This document shows, in pieces, positions 22,409 through 31,342 of a DNA stretch of 64,000 bases (positions are counted from its first letter, which is position 1; each line of letters opens with the position of its first letter). A program made the position numbers and the translations under genes. The notes beneath the pieces are model-generated. The model was given only the letters and a program-made list of their open reading frames with translations. It had not been told where the DNA came from and did not search any database. The DNA is taken from the NCBI RefSeq assembly GCF_028532485.1, contig NZ_CP116942.1, forward strand, positions 3,162,001 through 3,226,000, read 5' to 3'. The stretch comes from Iamia majanohamensis. Lineage in GTDB: Bacteria > Actinomycetota > Acidimicrobiia > Acidimicrobiales > Iamiaceae.

Positions 22409-23851
22409 CTAGGGGCGGAGGTCGTCGGCCTTCCAGAAGCCGGCCAGGGGGGCGTCGACGGTGCCCGAGGCGTAGGCGGCCAGGCGGCGACGGCTCTCGG
22501 GGGCCAGGACCTCGACCACGTCGAACAAGGAGCCGGGCCCGGCCCGGCGCAGCGCCCGGTCGATGCCCGAGCGCGTGGACGGCAGGGCCGGCACCAGGAG
22601 CACCGGGGGCTCACCGGTCACGCCGGCCACCACCGTGCCCCGCCCGATGGCGGTCATGGCCACGTCGGTGCGGGCCAGGCCGGAGGGGGCCACGGTGAAC
22701 CCCCCGGCGGTGTCGAAGAGCCAGAGGCGGCCGGCCTGGTCCTCGGCCGTGAGCGGGATGACGATGCCCACGCCCGGCACCCGGGCGTTCTCCCGCACGG
22801 CCGTGAACCCGGCCTCGACCAGGACCTCGGCGGCCAGGCGCTTCATGGCCGTGCCCCGGACCCGGGCCTCGTGGACGGCGACGGTGGCGGGGTCGGCCAC
22901 CCGGGCGGCGACGGCCGAGTGCTCGGCCTCCACCCGGCGGCGGGCGGTGGCGACGTAGGCCGGGTCGAGGTCGTAGCCGGCGTAGCGTCGCCCGGTGCGC
23001 ACGGCGGCCACGGCGGTGGTGCCCGAGCCGAGGAAGGGATCGACCACGAGGTCGTCGGCGTAGGTGTAGAGCTCGATGAGCCGCTGGGGCAGGGCCACGG
23101 GGAACGGCGCCGGGTGGTCGACCCGCGAGGCCGACTCGGGCGGCAGCTCCCACAGGTCGAGGGTGGCGTCGAGGAACTCGTCGCCGGTGAGGGTGGAGGC
23201 GTGGGGCAGGCCCTGGGCCCGGCGCCCCACCGGGGGGACGGCCCGATCGAAGCGGCCCTTGCCGGCCACGATGACCCGCTCGGTGACGTCGCGGAGCACC
23301 GGGTTGGCCGGCTCCCGGTAGGTGCCCCAGGCGCAGTTGCCGCCGGCGCCCCGGGCCTTCACCCACACCACCTCGCCCCGGATGAGGAGCCCCAGGTCGT
23401 CCTGGAGGATCCGGATGACGTCGGCCGACAGCGACCGGTAGGGCTTGCGCCCGAGGTTGGCCACGTTGACGGCGATGCGCCCCCCGGGCTCGAGGACCCG
23501 CACGCACTCGGCGAACACGTCGCGGAGCATGGCCACGTACTCCACGTAGCTGGCCGGGATGTGGGGGTCGGCCGTGCCGGCGGGATCGGTCGGGTCGAGG
23601 ACCTCGTAGGCCTTGCCGGCGAAGTAGGGCGGCGAGGTGACGACGAGGGCGACCGAGCCGTCCTTGAGCTCGCGCATGTCGCGGGCGTCGCCGTGGACCA
23701 GGGGCTCGTCGGGCACGTGGCGCACGACCGTGTCGTCGGCGCTCACCTCCGGCGGGGTGAAGCGGGCGTAGAAGTCGGTGGCGTCGTGGCTCTCGCGCCG
23801 GCCCACGCCGAAGGCGGAGGTGGCCGTGGGACGGCGGGGGCGGGCAGCCAT
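22409..23851 (-). CDS. Site-specific DNA methyltransferase (SPPY type) with C-terminal extension, 480 aa
   Basis: An amino-group DNA methyltransferase of the beta arrangement: catalytic motif IV TSPPY at residues 72-76 comes before SAM motif I DPFLGSGTT at 271-279. TSPPY favours N4-cytosine, or N6-adenine, methylation. GRIAVNVANLGRKPYRS is also typical. After the methyltransferase core (to about 305) there is a 170-residue extension (FTAVRENARVPGVGIVIPL, WLFDTAGGFTVAPSGLARTD) I cannot assign; it could be target recognition or a second activity. A TAGGGT hexamer is exactly six bases before ATG 23851. The unknown gene at 21296 follows in the same operon. Confidence 0.87.
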   Translation of the reverse strand: MAARPRRPTATSAFGVGRRESHDATDFYARFTPPEVSADDTVVRHVPDEPLVHGDARDMRELKDGSVALVVTSPPYFAGKAYEVLDPTDPAGTADPHIPASYVEYVAMLRDVFAECVRVLEPGGRIAVNVANLGRKPYRSLSADVIRILQDDLGLLIRGEVVWVKARGAGGNCAWGTYREPANPVLRDVTERVIVAGKGRFDRAVPPVGRRAQGLPHASTLTGDEFLDATLDLWELPPESASRVDHPAPFPVALPQRLIELYTYADDLVVDPFLGSGTTAVAAVRTGRRYAGYDLDPAYVATARRRVEAEHSAVAARVADPATVAVHEARVRGTAMKRLAAEVLVEAGFTAVRENARVPGVGIVIPLTAEDQAGRLWLFDTAGGFTVAPSGLARTDVAMTAIGRGTVVAGVTGEPPVLLVPALPSTRSGIDRALRRAGPGSLFDVVEVLAPESRRRLAAYASGTVDAPLAGFWKADDLRP

Positions 23852-23857
23852 GGGGGA

Positions 23858-23863
23858 ACCCTA
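23858..23863 (-). promoter_or_regulatory. Probable -10 element of the DNA methyltransferase gene
   Basis: Read on the minus strand this is TAGGGT, exactly six bases before the start codon, again the leaderless spacing. Confidence 0.5.
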
Positions 23864-23967
23864 CCGAGGGGGTGCGACAGCGGCCCCGGACCGCACCTCC
23901 GGCGCCCGGGCCGGCGCCGGGGGGCCACTAGCCTCGCCGCCGGCCCACCCTGCCCCCCGGAGGTCCC

Positions 23968-25194
23968 ATGGCCGACCACGACCCGAGCGCGGAGAGCGAC
24001 GCGGCGCGCCTGGTGGAGGAGGTGGCCGCCCGGGCCGAGGCCACCGCCGCCCCGGCGACGGCCCCGGCGGGTCCCCGGCGGTCCGCGGAGGAGATGCGGG
24101 CCGAGATGGCCGACGCCCGGCACCGCCTGGAGACGGCGTGGCACACCTCCGACAGCGGCACCGAGATCCCCGACAGCGCCCGGCTGCGGCAGGTGAAGCG
24201 GGCCGTGATGGTCGGGCTGCGGCCGGTCACCTCCCACCAGATCCCGTTCAACCGGGAGGTCGTGGTCGCCGTCGACCGGCTGGCCAACGTGGTCGAGGGC
24301 GTGGCCACCCAGGTCGAGGGGGCCGAGGAGCGGGTCGACGACCGGCTCAAGCGGGTCGAGGCCGGCATCGCGACCGTCGACGTGGCCGGGGCCGACGCCG
24401 AGGCCGAGGTGGCCCTGCTCCGGTCCACCTGCGACGAGCTCGCCCGCCGCCTCGAGGCCGCCGAGGCCGCCCTGGTCGAGCAGCGGCGGGCCCTGGCTGC
24501 GGCCCGGGCGCGGGAGGACCTGGTGCTGCGGGCCGCGCGCGACCTGGCCGGCGACGCCGGCCGCACCGCCCTCGCCGAGGAGGCCGACGCGGCCGACGCC
24601 GCCCTGGTGGGGCGCCTGGCCGCGGCCGGACGCCCCGGCCCCGAGGCCCTGCGGGCCCAGGCCCGGGCAGTGGTCGACGCCGTGGCCGAGGCCGCCGTCG
24701 CCGCGCCGGTGCTCGACCTGGCCTCGGCCGGCGGCGAGTGGCTCGACGCCTGGTCGGCCCGAGGCATCGAGGTCACCGGCGTGGAGCCCGACGCGGGTGC
24801 GGCGGAGACGCTGCGCGCCCGGGGCCACGACGTCGAGCGGGCCGACCCCGTCGCCCACCTGGCCTCCCGGCCGGCGGGCTCGCTGGGCGCGGTCACCGCC
24901 GCGGTCCTGGCCGACGTCGTCCCCCTCGCCGAGCTGGTCACCCTGGTCGACTCGGCCCGCGAGGCCCTCCGCCCGGGCGGTGTGCTCGTCCTTGCCGTGG
25001 CCGACCCGGCCGGGCAGGCCGCGGGCGACGGGCAGTGGGCCGACCCCCGCCGCCGCCCGGTGCACCCCCGCACCCTCACCCTGCTCGCCCTCGAGCGAGG
25101 CTGGGCCGAGGCCGACCTGGCCGCCCTCGACGACGAGGCCGGGGCGAGCCACGTGCTCGTCGCCCGCACCGCGGGCGCGGCGCCGACGCGGTGA
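23968..25194 (+). CDS. Coiled-coil protein with a C-terminal methyltransferase-like domain, 408 aa
   Basis: The N-terminal 230 residues are mostly helical and Ala/Glu/Arg-rich with coiled-coil character (a long stretch from about 110 to 200 including EERVDDRLKRVEAG and LARRLEAAEAALVEQRRAL). Residues 245-400 resemble a Rossmann SAM-dependent methyltransferase, but motif I reads LDLASAGGEWLDAW rather than the usual D-x-G-x-G-x-G, so activity is uncertain. Similar proteins occur as chain-length or capping factors in ABC-exported polysaccharide loci, which fits the downstream glycosyltransferases and Wzm/Wzt genes. GGAGG lies just before ATG 23968, and TAGCCT about 35 bases upstream may be the -10. 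Confidence 0.68.
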   Translation: MADHDPSAESDAARLVEEVAARAEATAAPATAPAGPRRSAEEMRAEMADARHRLETAWHTSDSGTEIPDSARLRQVKRAVMVGLRPVTSHQIPFNREVVVAVDRLANVVEGVATQVEGAEERVDDRLKRVEAGIATVDVAGADAEAEVALLRSTCDELARRLEAAEAALVEQRRALAAARAREDLVLRAARDLAGDAGRTALAEEADAADAALVGRLAAAGRPGPEALRAQARAVVDAVAEAAVAAPVLDLASAGGEWLDAWSARGIEVTGVEPDAGAAETLRARGHDVERADPVAHLASRPAGSLGAVTAAVLADVVPLAELVTLVDSAREALRPGGVLVLAVADPAGQAAGDGQWADPRRRPVHPRTLTLLALERGWAEADLAALDDEAGASHVLVARTAGAAPTR

Positions 25195-25216
25195 CCGGAC
25201 CGGTCGCACCCCACCC

Positions 25217-26467
25217 ATGAGCGCCGTCGCGCCGCTGCGCCCCGGGCTCCGCATCGGCGTCCTCAAGCCCGAGGTCGGGGTGACCGGCGGCTTCGAGCGG
25301 GTCGTCGGCCGGGTGGAGGCCGCCCTGCGCGCCGACGGCCACGAGGTGGTGCGCACCTCGGTCGACCTCAACGCCGTGCCCCACCGCCCCTTCGGGGTCG
25401 AGGTCCCCGACGCGGCGTGGGCCGCGGCGCCCGAGTACTTCCGCCACCTCGCCGGGGTGGAGGCCTTCGAGGCGGTGGGCACCAGCCACCTCGACGCGGT
25501 CATCTCCACCCAGCCGCCGTCGTTCGCCACGCCGCACCCCCACCACCTGAGCCTCTTCTTCCACCACCACCGCGTGTACTACGACCTCGAGGACGTCTTC
25601 ATCGAGGCCGGCTACGCCGCCGACCCCGAGCTCCACCGCCGGGCCGCGGCCCGGGTGCGGGCCCTCGACCAGCCCCGCCTCGACGCGGTGACCTGGTTCG
25701 CGGCGGGCTCGGAGACGGTGCGGAGGCGCCTGGGCCGCTTCAACGGCATCGACCGGGTGTCGCTGTTCCACGCCGGGCGCGCCGTCGGCGCCGAGGTCGA
25801 CGCCCCTCCGCCCGACGCCCCCCGCCGGGGGCCGGTCCTCTGCGTGGGCCGCTTCGAGTTCCCCAAGCGGCCCGAGCTGTTCGTCGCCGCGCTGCGCCGC
25901 CTGCCCCAGGTGCCGGCGACCCTCGTCGGCGTCGGGGGCCGCACCGCCTGGGTCCGCGCCGTCGACCACCGCCTGGCCCGGACGGGCACCGACCTCGACG
26001 CGGTGGACGAGCGGGCCCTCTGGTGCTGCACCGGCCAGGACGTCACCGACCCTGCGCCGGAGGGCTGGGCATCGAACATCGCCCTGGCCGGGTCGGTCGA
26101 CGACGCCACCCTCACCCACCTCTACGCCACCGCCCCGTGCGTGGTGGCCCCCGCCCTCGACGAGGACTACGGCCTCACCGCGGTGGAGGCCATGGCCCAC
26201 GGCGCCCCCGTGGTGGTGTGCGAGGACGGCGGCGGCCTGGCCGACCTGGTCGACCACGAGGTCGACGGCCTGGTGGTGCCCCCGACCGGAGCGGCCCTGG
26301 CCGGCGCGGTCGAGCGCATCCTCACCGACCCCGACCTGGCCGCCACCCTGTCCGCCGGGGCGCGCGCCCGCGCCGCCGGGGTCACCTGGGCCCGGGCCGA
26401 GGACGAGGTCCGCCTGGCGCTGGCGATCGCCCTCGACGCGGCCGAGCCGGCGACGGCGGTGGGCTGA
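25217..26467 (+). CDS. GT4-family glycosyltransferase, 416 aa
   Basis: A GT-B-fold retaining glycosyltransferase. The N-terminal domain starts LRIGVLKPEVGVTGGFERVV; the C-terminal donor domain has GPVLCVGRFEFPKRPELFV and the E-x7-E motif within DEDYGLTAVEAMAHGAPVV. The donor and acceptor are unknown. It probably adds a sugar to the surface glycan made by this locus on the cytoplasmic side. It lies 22 bases after the coiled-coil gene, and its stop overlaps the start of the next glycosyltransferase (TGATG), so they form an operon. Confidence 0.87.
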   Translation: MSAVAPLRPGLRIGVLKPEVGVTGGFERVVGRVEAALRADGHEVVRTSVDLNAVPHRPFGVEVPDAAWAAAPEYFRHLAGVEAFEAVGTSHLDAVISTQPPSFATPHPHHLSLFFHHHRVYYDLEDVFIEAGYAADPELHRRAAARVRALDQPRLDAVTWFAAGSETVRRRLGRFNGIDRVSLFHAGRAVGAEVDAPPPDAPRRGPVLCVGRFEFPKRPELFVAALRRLPQVPATLVGVGGRTAWVRAVDHRLARTGTDLDAVDERALWCCTGQDVTDPAPEGWASNIALAGSVDDATLTHLYATAPCVVAPALDEDYGLTAVEAMAHGAPVVVCEDGGGLADLVDHEVDGLVVPPTGAALAGAVERILTDPDLAATLSAGARARAAGVTWARAEDEVRLALAIALDAAEPATAVG

Positions 26468-28941
26468 TGGCGGCGCGCAAGGTGGCGATCGTCGCCCCCA
26501 CGCCCGTCCCGTTCACCCGGGGCGGGGCCGAGCGGGCCTGGTCCGGGCTCCACGCCGCCCTGCTCGACGCCGGCCACGACGCCGAGCTGGTGAAGCTGCC
26601 GGTGCGGGAGACCACCCTCGCCCAGGTCGCCTCGGGCTACCGCGACTTCTCGACCCTCGACCTCGACCACTTCGACGTCGTCATCAGCTCCAAGTACCCG
26701 GCGTGGATCACGCCCCACCGCCACCACGTGCTGTGGATGTTCCACCCGCTCCGCGGCCTCTACGACACGTACCACCTCTTCGGGCTGCCCACCGCGCCGG
26801 GACGGGTGCAACCCGCGACCGCGGCCCTGCTCGAGGCGGTCCGCCGCCCGCCCCGGCGGGCCGACGTGGCCGAGGTGCTCGACCGGGTCGACGCCGCCGT
26901 CGCCGACCTCGGGGCCGACCACCCCGACCTGGCCCTGCCCGGACCGGTGAGCCGCCTGGTCGTGCGCTGGCTCGACCGGGTGGCCCTCGACCCCGTCGAG
27001 GTGGCCCGCCACGTCGCCCTGTCCCGCACCGTCGCGGCCCGCGCCGGCTACCTGCCCGAGGGGGTGGCGGCGCGGGTCGCCTACGCCCCGCCGGACCTGG
27101 AGCCGCCCGCCGCACCCCGGCCCCCGGGGCGCCACCTGTTCACCGCCAGCCGGCTCGACGGGCCCAAGCGCCTCGACCTGCTGGTCCGGGCCATGGCCCA
27201 CGTCCCGGGCGACGTCGAGCTCCACATCGGCGGCACCGGCCCCGAGGAGGAGCGCCTCCGCGCCCTGGCGGCCGGCGACCCGCGCATCCGGTTCCTCGGT
27301 TTCATCCCCGACGAGGAGCTGGGCACCCGCTACGCCGACGCCCTGGCCGTGCCGTTCCTGCCCCTCGACGAGGACTACGGGCTCATCACCGTGGAGGCCC
27401 TGGCGGCCGGCACCCCGGTGGTGACGACGAGCGACAGCGGCGGGCCGGCCGAGCTGGTCCGCCACGGCGTCGACGGGGCGGTGGTCGACCCCGACCCCGT
27501 CGCCCTGGGCCGGGCCCTCGCCGCCCTGGCCACCGACCCGGCCCGGGCCCGGGCCATGGGCGAGGAGGGCCGGCGCCACACCGCCCGCATCACCTGGCCC
27601 AACGTGGTGCGCACCCTGCTCGGCCCGGAGGAGGCCGCCGGGGGCGACGGCGCCACCACCCCGGACCGGGCCCGCCGGCCGGGGCGGCGCCGGGTCGTCG
27701 TGCTCACGACCTTCCGCGTCGCCGACCGGGCCCACGGGGGCCAGCTCCGCAGCTACCACCTCTACGGCGGCCTGGCCCGCCACGCCGACGTGGAGGTGGT
27801 GAGCCTCACCGACGGCGGCCGCAGCGGGTCGGTGGCCCTGGGCCCCGGCTTCGTGGAGACGGCGGTGCCCATCAGCGCGGCCCAGCGGACCGCAGCCGAG
27901 CAGGCCACCCTCGAGGTGGGGATCCCGGTCAGCGACCTCACCGCGGGGGAGGCCATCGCCCTGACGCCCGAGTACCTGCGCCAGCTGCGCGACGCGTGTC
28001 GCACCGCCGACGCCGTGGTCCTGGCCGAGCCCTACCTCCTCCCCGCCCTCGACGCAGCCGGGATCGACCTGCCCTTCGTCTACGACGCGTTCAACGTCGA
28101 GGTCGACCTCAAGGCCGCCATCCTCCCCCCGACCCCCGCCGGCTCGGCGGTGCTGTCGCGGGTGGCCGCGGTCGAGCTGGCCGCGGCGCGCCGGGCGGCG
28201 GCGATCACCGCCTGCAGCCTCCCCGATGCCCACCGCCTGGCCGCGCTGGCCGGCCGCCGGTCGTCCGACGCCGTCGTCGTCCCCAACGGCACCGACTGCG
28301 CGGCGACCACGCCGGTCGCCCCCGAGGTCCGGGCCCGCCGGGCCCAGCGCTGGCTGGACCGCTACCGCGACGTCGACGGCCGGGCCGGCGACGTCGAGTC
28401 CCTCGCCGTGTTCTTCGGCAGCTGGCACCCGCCCAACCTCGACGCCGCCCGCCGCATCATCGAGCTGGCCCCCGAGGTGCCCGAGGTGCTCTTCGTCCTG
28501 GGCGGGCGCCACGGCGACGCCTTCGCCGGCCAGGCCACCCCGGCCAACCTGGTCCTGGCCGGCCGGGTGAGCGACCGAGCGCGCGACGTCCTGCTGGGCA
28601 CCGCCCACCTGGCCCTCAACCCGATGGCCACGGGCTCGGGCACCAACCTCAAGGTGCTCGAGTACCTCGCCGCCGGGGTCCCGGTGGTGACCACCGCCTT
28701 CGGCATCCGCGGCCTCGACCTGGTCGACCGGGAGCACCTCCTCGTCGGGGCGCCCGAGGGCTTCGGCGGGGCGGTCCGCACCGCCCTGGCCGACCCCGAG
28801 GCCGCGTCGACCCGGGCCGAGGCCGGGCGGCGACGGGTCGAGGAGCTCTACGACTGGCCCCGGCTCGCGGACCGCCTGGCCGAGGTCGTGGCCCGGGTCA
28901 CAGGCGCGCCGGCGGCCGGGCCACAGGCCTCGGTGCGCTGA
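26467..28941 (+). CDS. Fused double GT4 glycosyltransferase, 824 aa
   Basis: Two complete GT-B glycosyltransferase domains in one chain. Domain 1 (about 1-385) starts KVAIVAPTPVPFTRGGAER, has FTASRLDGPKRLDLLVRAM and the E-x7-E region DEDYGLITVEALAAGTPVV. A short linker rich in Asp/Arg (386-400) leads to domain 2 (about 400-815), which starts RVVVLTTFRVADRAHGG and has AVFFGSWHPPNLDAAR and the variant donor motif TGSGTNLKVLEYLAAGVPVV. Each domain is of normal length, so the enzyme may add two sugars in a row. It overlaps the preceding gene and is followed after 120 bases by the exporter genes. Confidence 0.88.
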   Translation: MAARKVAIVAPTPVPFTRGGAERAWSGLHAALLDAGHDAELVKLPVRETTLAQVASGYRDFSTLDLDHFDVVISSKYPAWITPHRHHVLWMFHPLRGLYDTYHLFGLPTAPGRVQPATAALLEAVRRPPRRADVAEVLDRVDAAVADLGADHPDLALPGPVSRLVVRWLDRVALDPVEVARHVALSRTVAARAGYLPEGVAARVAYAPPDLEPPAAPRPPGRHLFTASRLDGPKRLDLLVRAMAHVPGDVELHIGGTGPEEERLRALAAGDPRIRFLGFIPDEELGTRYADALAVPFLPLDEDYGLITVEALAAGTPVVTTSDSGGPAELVRHGVDGAVVDPDPVALGRALAALATDPARARAMGEEGRRHTARITWPNVVRTLLGPEEAAGGDGATTPDRARRPGRRRVVVLTTFRVADRAHGGQLRSYHLYGGLARHADVEVVSLTDGGRSGSVALGPGFVETAVPISAAQRTAAEQATLEVGIPVSDLTAGEAIALTPEYLRQLRDACRTADAVVLAEPYLLPALDAAGIDLPFVYDAFNVEVDLKAAILPPTPAGSAVLSRVAAVELAAARRAAAITACSLPDAHRLAALAGRRSSDAVVVPNGTDCAATTPVAPEVRARRAQRWLDRYRDVDGRAGDVESLAVFFGSWHPPNLDAARRIIELAPEVPEVLFVLGGRHGDAFAGQATPANLVLAGRVSDRARDVLLGTAHLALNPMATGSGTNLKVLEYLAAGVPVVTTAFGIRGLDLVDREHLLVGAPEGFGGAVRTALADPEAASTRAEAGRRRVEELYDWPRLADRLAEVVARVTGAPAAGPQASVR

Positions 28942-29024
28942 GGTCGACGGGGCGGGGCCCACTACGGTTGTCCCGCGGCCGGACGACGAGGTCCGGCGCC
29001 CCGGGCGACCAGATCGGAGACGTC

Positions 29025-29066
29025 GTGCCGCACCGTCAGCCCCCAGCCCCGAGCCGCCGCCGGTGA
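29025..29066 (+). CDS. Possible 13-codon leader peptide coupled to the exporter permease
   Basis: GTG 29025 has GGAGA at 29016-29020 and opens a short frame encoding VPHRQPPAPSRRR. Its TGA overlaps the GTG of the permease gene (29063) in the form GTGA. The permease start has no Shine-Dalgarno of its own, so reinitiation after this leader would explain its translation. A TACGGT hexamer at 28963-28968 may be the promoter. Confidence 0.4.
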   Translation: MPHRQPPAPSRRR

Positions 29067-30067
29067 CCGCCACCGCCCCCCCGGACCACGAGGTCGGCAC
29101 CCTCACGCCGGAGGCCCACCCCGACGTCGCCCCGGCGCTCGAGGTCTCCAAGCGACCCAACCCCCTCCAGCGCCTGGCCAACGTGTGGCGCTACCGGGAG
29201 CTGCTCGGGAACCTCACCCGCAAGGAGCTGAAGGTCAAGTACAAGAACAGCGTCCTCGGCTTCGTGTGGACGCTGCTCAACCCCGCCCTCTACCTCGTCG
29301 TCTTCTCGGTGGTCTTCGCCGAGGTGCTGCGGGTGCAGGTGCCGTACTACGCCATCTTCTTCCTGTCCGGCCTGCTGGTGTGGAACTTCTTCTCCACCTC
29401 GCTCGGCGCGGGCACCGGCTCGATCACCATGAACGCCCAGCTGGTGCAGAAGGTGTGGTTCCCCCGCGAGATCCTCCCCCTCGCCTCCATCGGCGCCGCC
29501 ATCGTCCACTTCTTCCTCCAGGCCACGGTGCTGATCGCCGCCCTGGCCCTCTTCCGCCGGGCCCCCTCGCTCGACTACCTGCCCGCCCTGCCGCTCGCCG
29601 TCGTCGTGCTGCTGCTCCTGGCCTCGGCCCTGGCCATCGCCCTCAGCGCGATCAACGTCTACCTCCGCGACACCGAGCACCTGCTGGAGCTGGCCCTGCT
29701 CGCCTGGTTCTGGCTCTCGTGCATCGTCTACCCCTACCGCCTGGTGGTCGAGCGCCTCGGCCCGGGCCGGGAGTGGATGGCGTCGCTCAACCCCGTCATC
29801 CCCATCGTCACCACCTTCCAACGGGTGCTCTACAACCCGGAGCCGGTGAACTTCGGCTGGTACATCAACCAGCCCTCCGACGGGAGCATGTCGGGCACCG
29901 ACCCCGCCAACGTGGTCCCCGACATCACCGCCCCGGCGCTCATCACCCACCCGCTCAGCTGGTACATCACCCGCCTGTCGGTGGTGGGGGTCGTCGCCAT
30001 CGCCCTCCTCCTCGGCGCCCTCTGGCTGTTCGGGCGCCTGGAGGACGACATGGCCGAGGAGATCTGA
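29063..30067 (+). CDS. ABC-2 polysaccharide exporter permease (Wzm-like), 334 aa
   Basis: The membrane subunit of an ABC transporter that moves a lipid-linked glycan out of the cell. About six hydrophobic helices are visible (ALYLVVFSVVFAEVL, YAIFFLSGLLVWNFF, IVHFFLQATVLIAALAL, LAVVVLLLLASALAIALS, LLAWFWLSCIVYPY, VVGVVAIALLLGALWLF), preceded by NLTRKELKVKYKNSVLGF, the amphipathic cytoplasmic segment typical of this family. An extra segment of about 50 residues between helices 5 and 6 (EPVNFGWYINQPSD) faces outside. GTG 29063 is used; the next in-frame start would cut the family N-terminus. The ATPase gene follows after 3 bases. Confidence 0.9.
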   Translation: MTATAPPDHEVGTLTPEAHPDVAPALEVSKRPNPLQRLANVWRYRELLGNLTRKELKVKYKNSVLGFVWTLLNPALYLVVFSVVFAEVLRVQVPYYAIFFLSGLLVWNFFSTSLGAGTGSITMNAQLVQKVWFPREILPLASIGAAIVHFFLQATVLIAALALFRRAPSLDYLPALPLAVVVLLLLASALAIALSAINVYLRDTEHLLELALLAWFWLSCIVYPYRLVVERLGPGREWMASLNPVIPIVTTFQRVLYNPEPVNFGWYINQPSDGSMSGTDPANVVPDITAPALITHPLSWYITRLSVVGVVAIALLLGALWLFGRLEDDMAEEI

Positions 30068-30070
30068 GCC

Positions 30071-31342
30071 GTGGGCACCGCCAACGCCGTCTCGATCGAC
30101 TCCGTCAGCAAGATGTTCAAGCTGGCGCGCGACAAGCCGACCTCGGCCAAGGAGCGCGTCATCCGGGCCGGCCGGGTGCGCTGGGAGGAGTTCCACGCCC
30201 TCTCCGACGTGTCCTTCGACGTGGCCCAGGGCGAGACGCTGGCCATGCTCGGTCACAACGGCAGCGGCAAGTCGACCCTGCTCAAGTGCGTGGCCGGCAC
30301 GCTGCGGCCCACGTCGGGCACCATCACCACCCGGGGCCGCCTCGCCGCCCTGCTGGAGCTGGGGGCCGGGTTCCACCCCGACCTCACCGGGCGGGAGAAC
30401 GTCTACCTGAACGGCTCGATCCTCGGGTTCTCCAAGACCCAGATCGACGAGATCTTCGACGACGTGGTCGACTTCGCCGAGCTCGACGAGTTCATCGACC
30501 AGCAGGTGAAGCACTTCTCCTCGGGCATGTACGCCCGCCTCGGCTTCGCCGTGGCCATCAACGTCGAGCCCGACATCCTCCTGGTCGACGAGGTCCTCTC
30601 GGTCGGCGACGAGGCCTTCCAGCGCAAGTGCATCGACCGCATCCGCCGCATGCAGCGCGAGGGCCGCACCATCCTCGTGGTCACCCACGCCACCGACATG
30701 GTGCGCATGATCTGCGACCGGGCCGTGGTCCTCGACCACGGCCTGAAGATCGCCGACGGGCCCCCGGGCGAGGCCATCCGGGCCTTCCGCGACGCCCTGG
30801 CGGCCCGGGGCGTCGAGATCCCCCTCGACGCCGAGGACGCCGACCACACCCCCCCGGTGGCGGTCGACCCCACCACCGGGCAGGTGCCGGTCATCACCAC
30901 GCCCCAGCTGGTGGCCGACCCCGACGCCACCGTGTCCATCCGCCACGTCATCCCCGAGTACCCCGACCCCGAGGCCGGCCACCTGCTCCCGGGCCAGCCC
31001 CTGCGCCTCCGGGTCGGCTACCAGGCCACCGGCCTGATCGACGACGTCGCCTTCGCCCTCGAGATCTTCGACGAGCGGGGCACCCGGCTCATGGGCACCA
31101 CCACCGACGTGCTCGAGCAGTACATCCACGCCGTCGACGGCGAGGGCGAGGTGGTCTTCGCCTTCGAGCAGATCCCGCTGCTCGACGGGCGCTTCCCGCT
31201 GACGGTGGCCATCCACTCCCACGACGGCGGCAAGGTCTACGACGAGCGCGAGTACCAGGACGCCATCGTGGTCATGAACCCCAGCCGCACCCGCGGCATC
31301 GTGCACTTCCCCGCCAAGGTCGAGCACATCTTCGACTTCTAG
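30071..31342 (+). CDS. ABC polysaccharide exporter ATPase (Wzt-like) with C-terminal carbohydrate-binding-type domain, 423 aa
   Basis: The ATPase subunit paired with the permease at 29063. Walker A is GHNGSGKST near residue 60, the signature is HFSSGMYARLGFA and Walker B is ILLVDEVLSVGDEAF. Residues 1-260 are the nucleotide-binding domain. Residues 270-423 form a beta-rich domain (LRLRVGYQATGLIDDVAFAL, EGEVVFAFEQIPLLDGRFPL) in the position of the Wzt C-terminal glycan-recognition domain, which selects finished chains for export. GTG 30071. A ~150-nt structured repeat begins right after the stop. Confidence 0.9.
   Translation: MGTANAVSIDSVSKMFKLARDKPTSAKERVIRAGRVRWEEFHALSDVSFDVAQGETLAMLGHNGSGKSTLLKCVAGTLRPTSGTITTRGRLAALLELGAGFHPDLTGRENVYLNGSILGFSKTQIDEIFDDVVDFAELDEFIDQQVKHFSSGMYARLGFAVAINVEPDILLVDEVLSVGDEAFQRKCIDRIRRMQREGRTILVVTHATDMVRMICDRAVVLDHGLKIADGPPGEAIRAFRDALAARGVEIPLDAEDADHTPPVAVDPTTGQVPVITTPQLVADPDATVSIRHVIPEYPDPEAGHLLPGQPLRLRVGYQATGLIDDVAFALEIFDERGTRLMGTTTDVLEQYIHAVDGEGEVVFAFEQIPLLDGRFPLTVAIHSHDGGKVYDEREYQDAIVVMNPSRTRGIVHFPAKVEHIFDF

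Noticed and set aside
26167-29181. A 1004-codon minus-strand open frame across the two glycosyltransferase genes
   Set aside because: Low-complexity Gly/Val/Arg translation with no motif; a shadow of the plus-strand genes.
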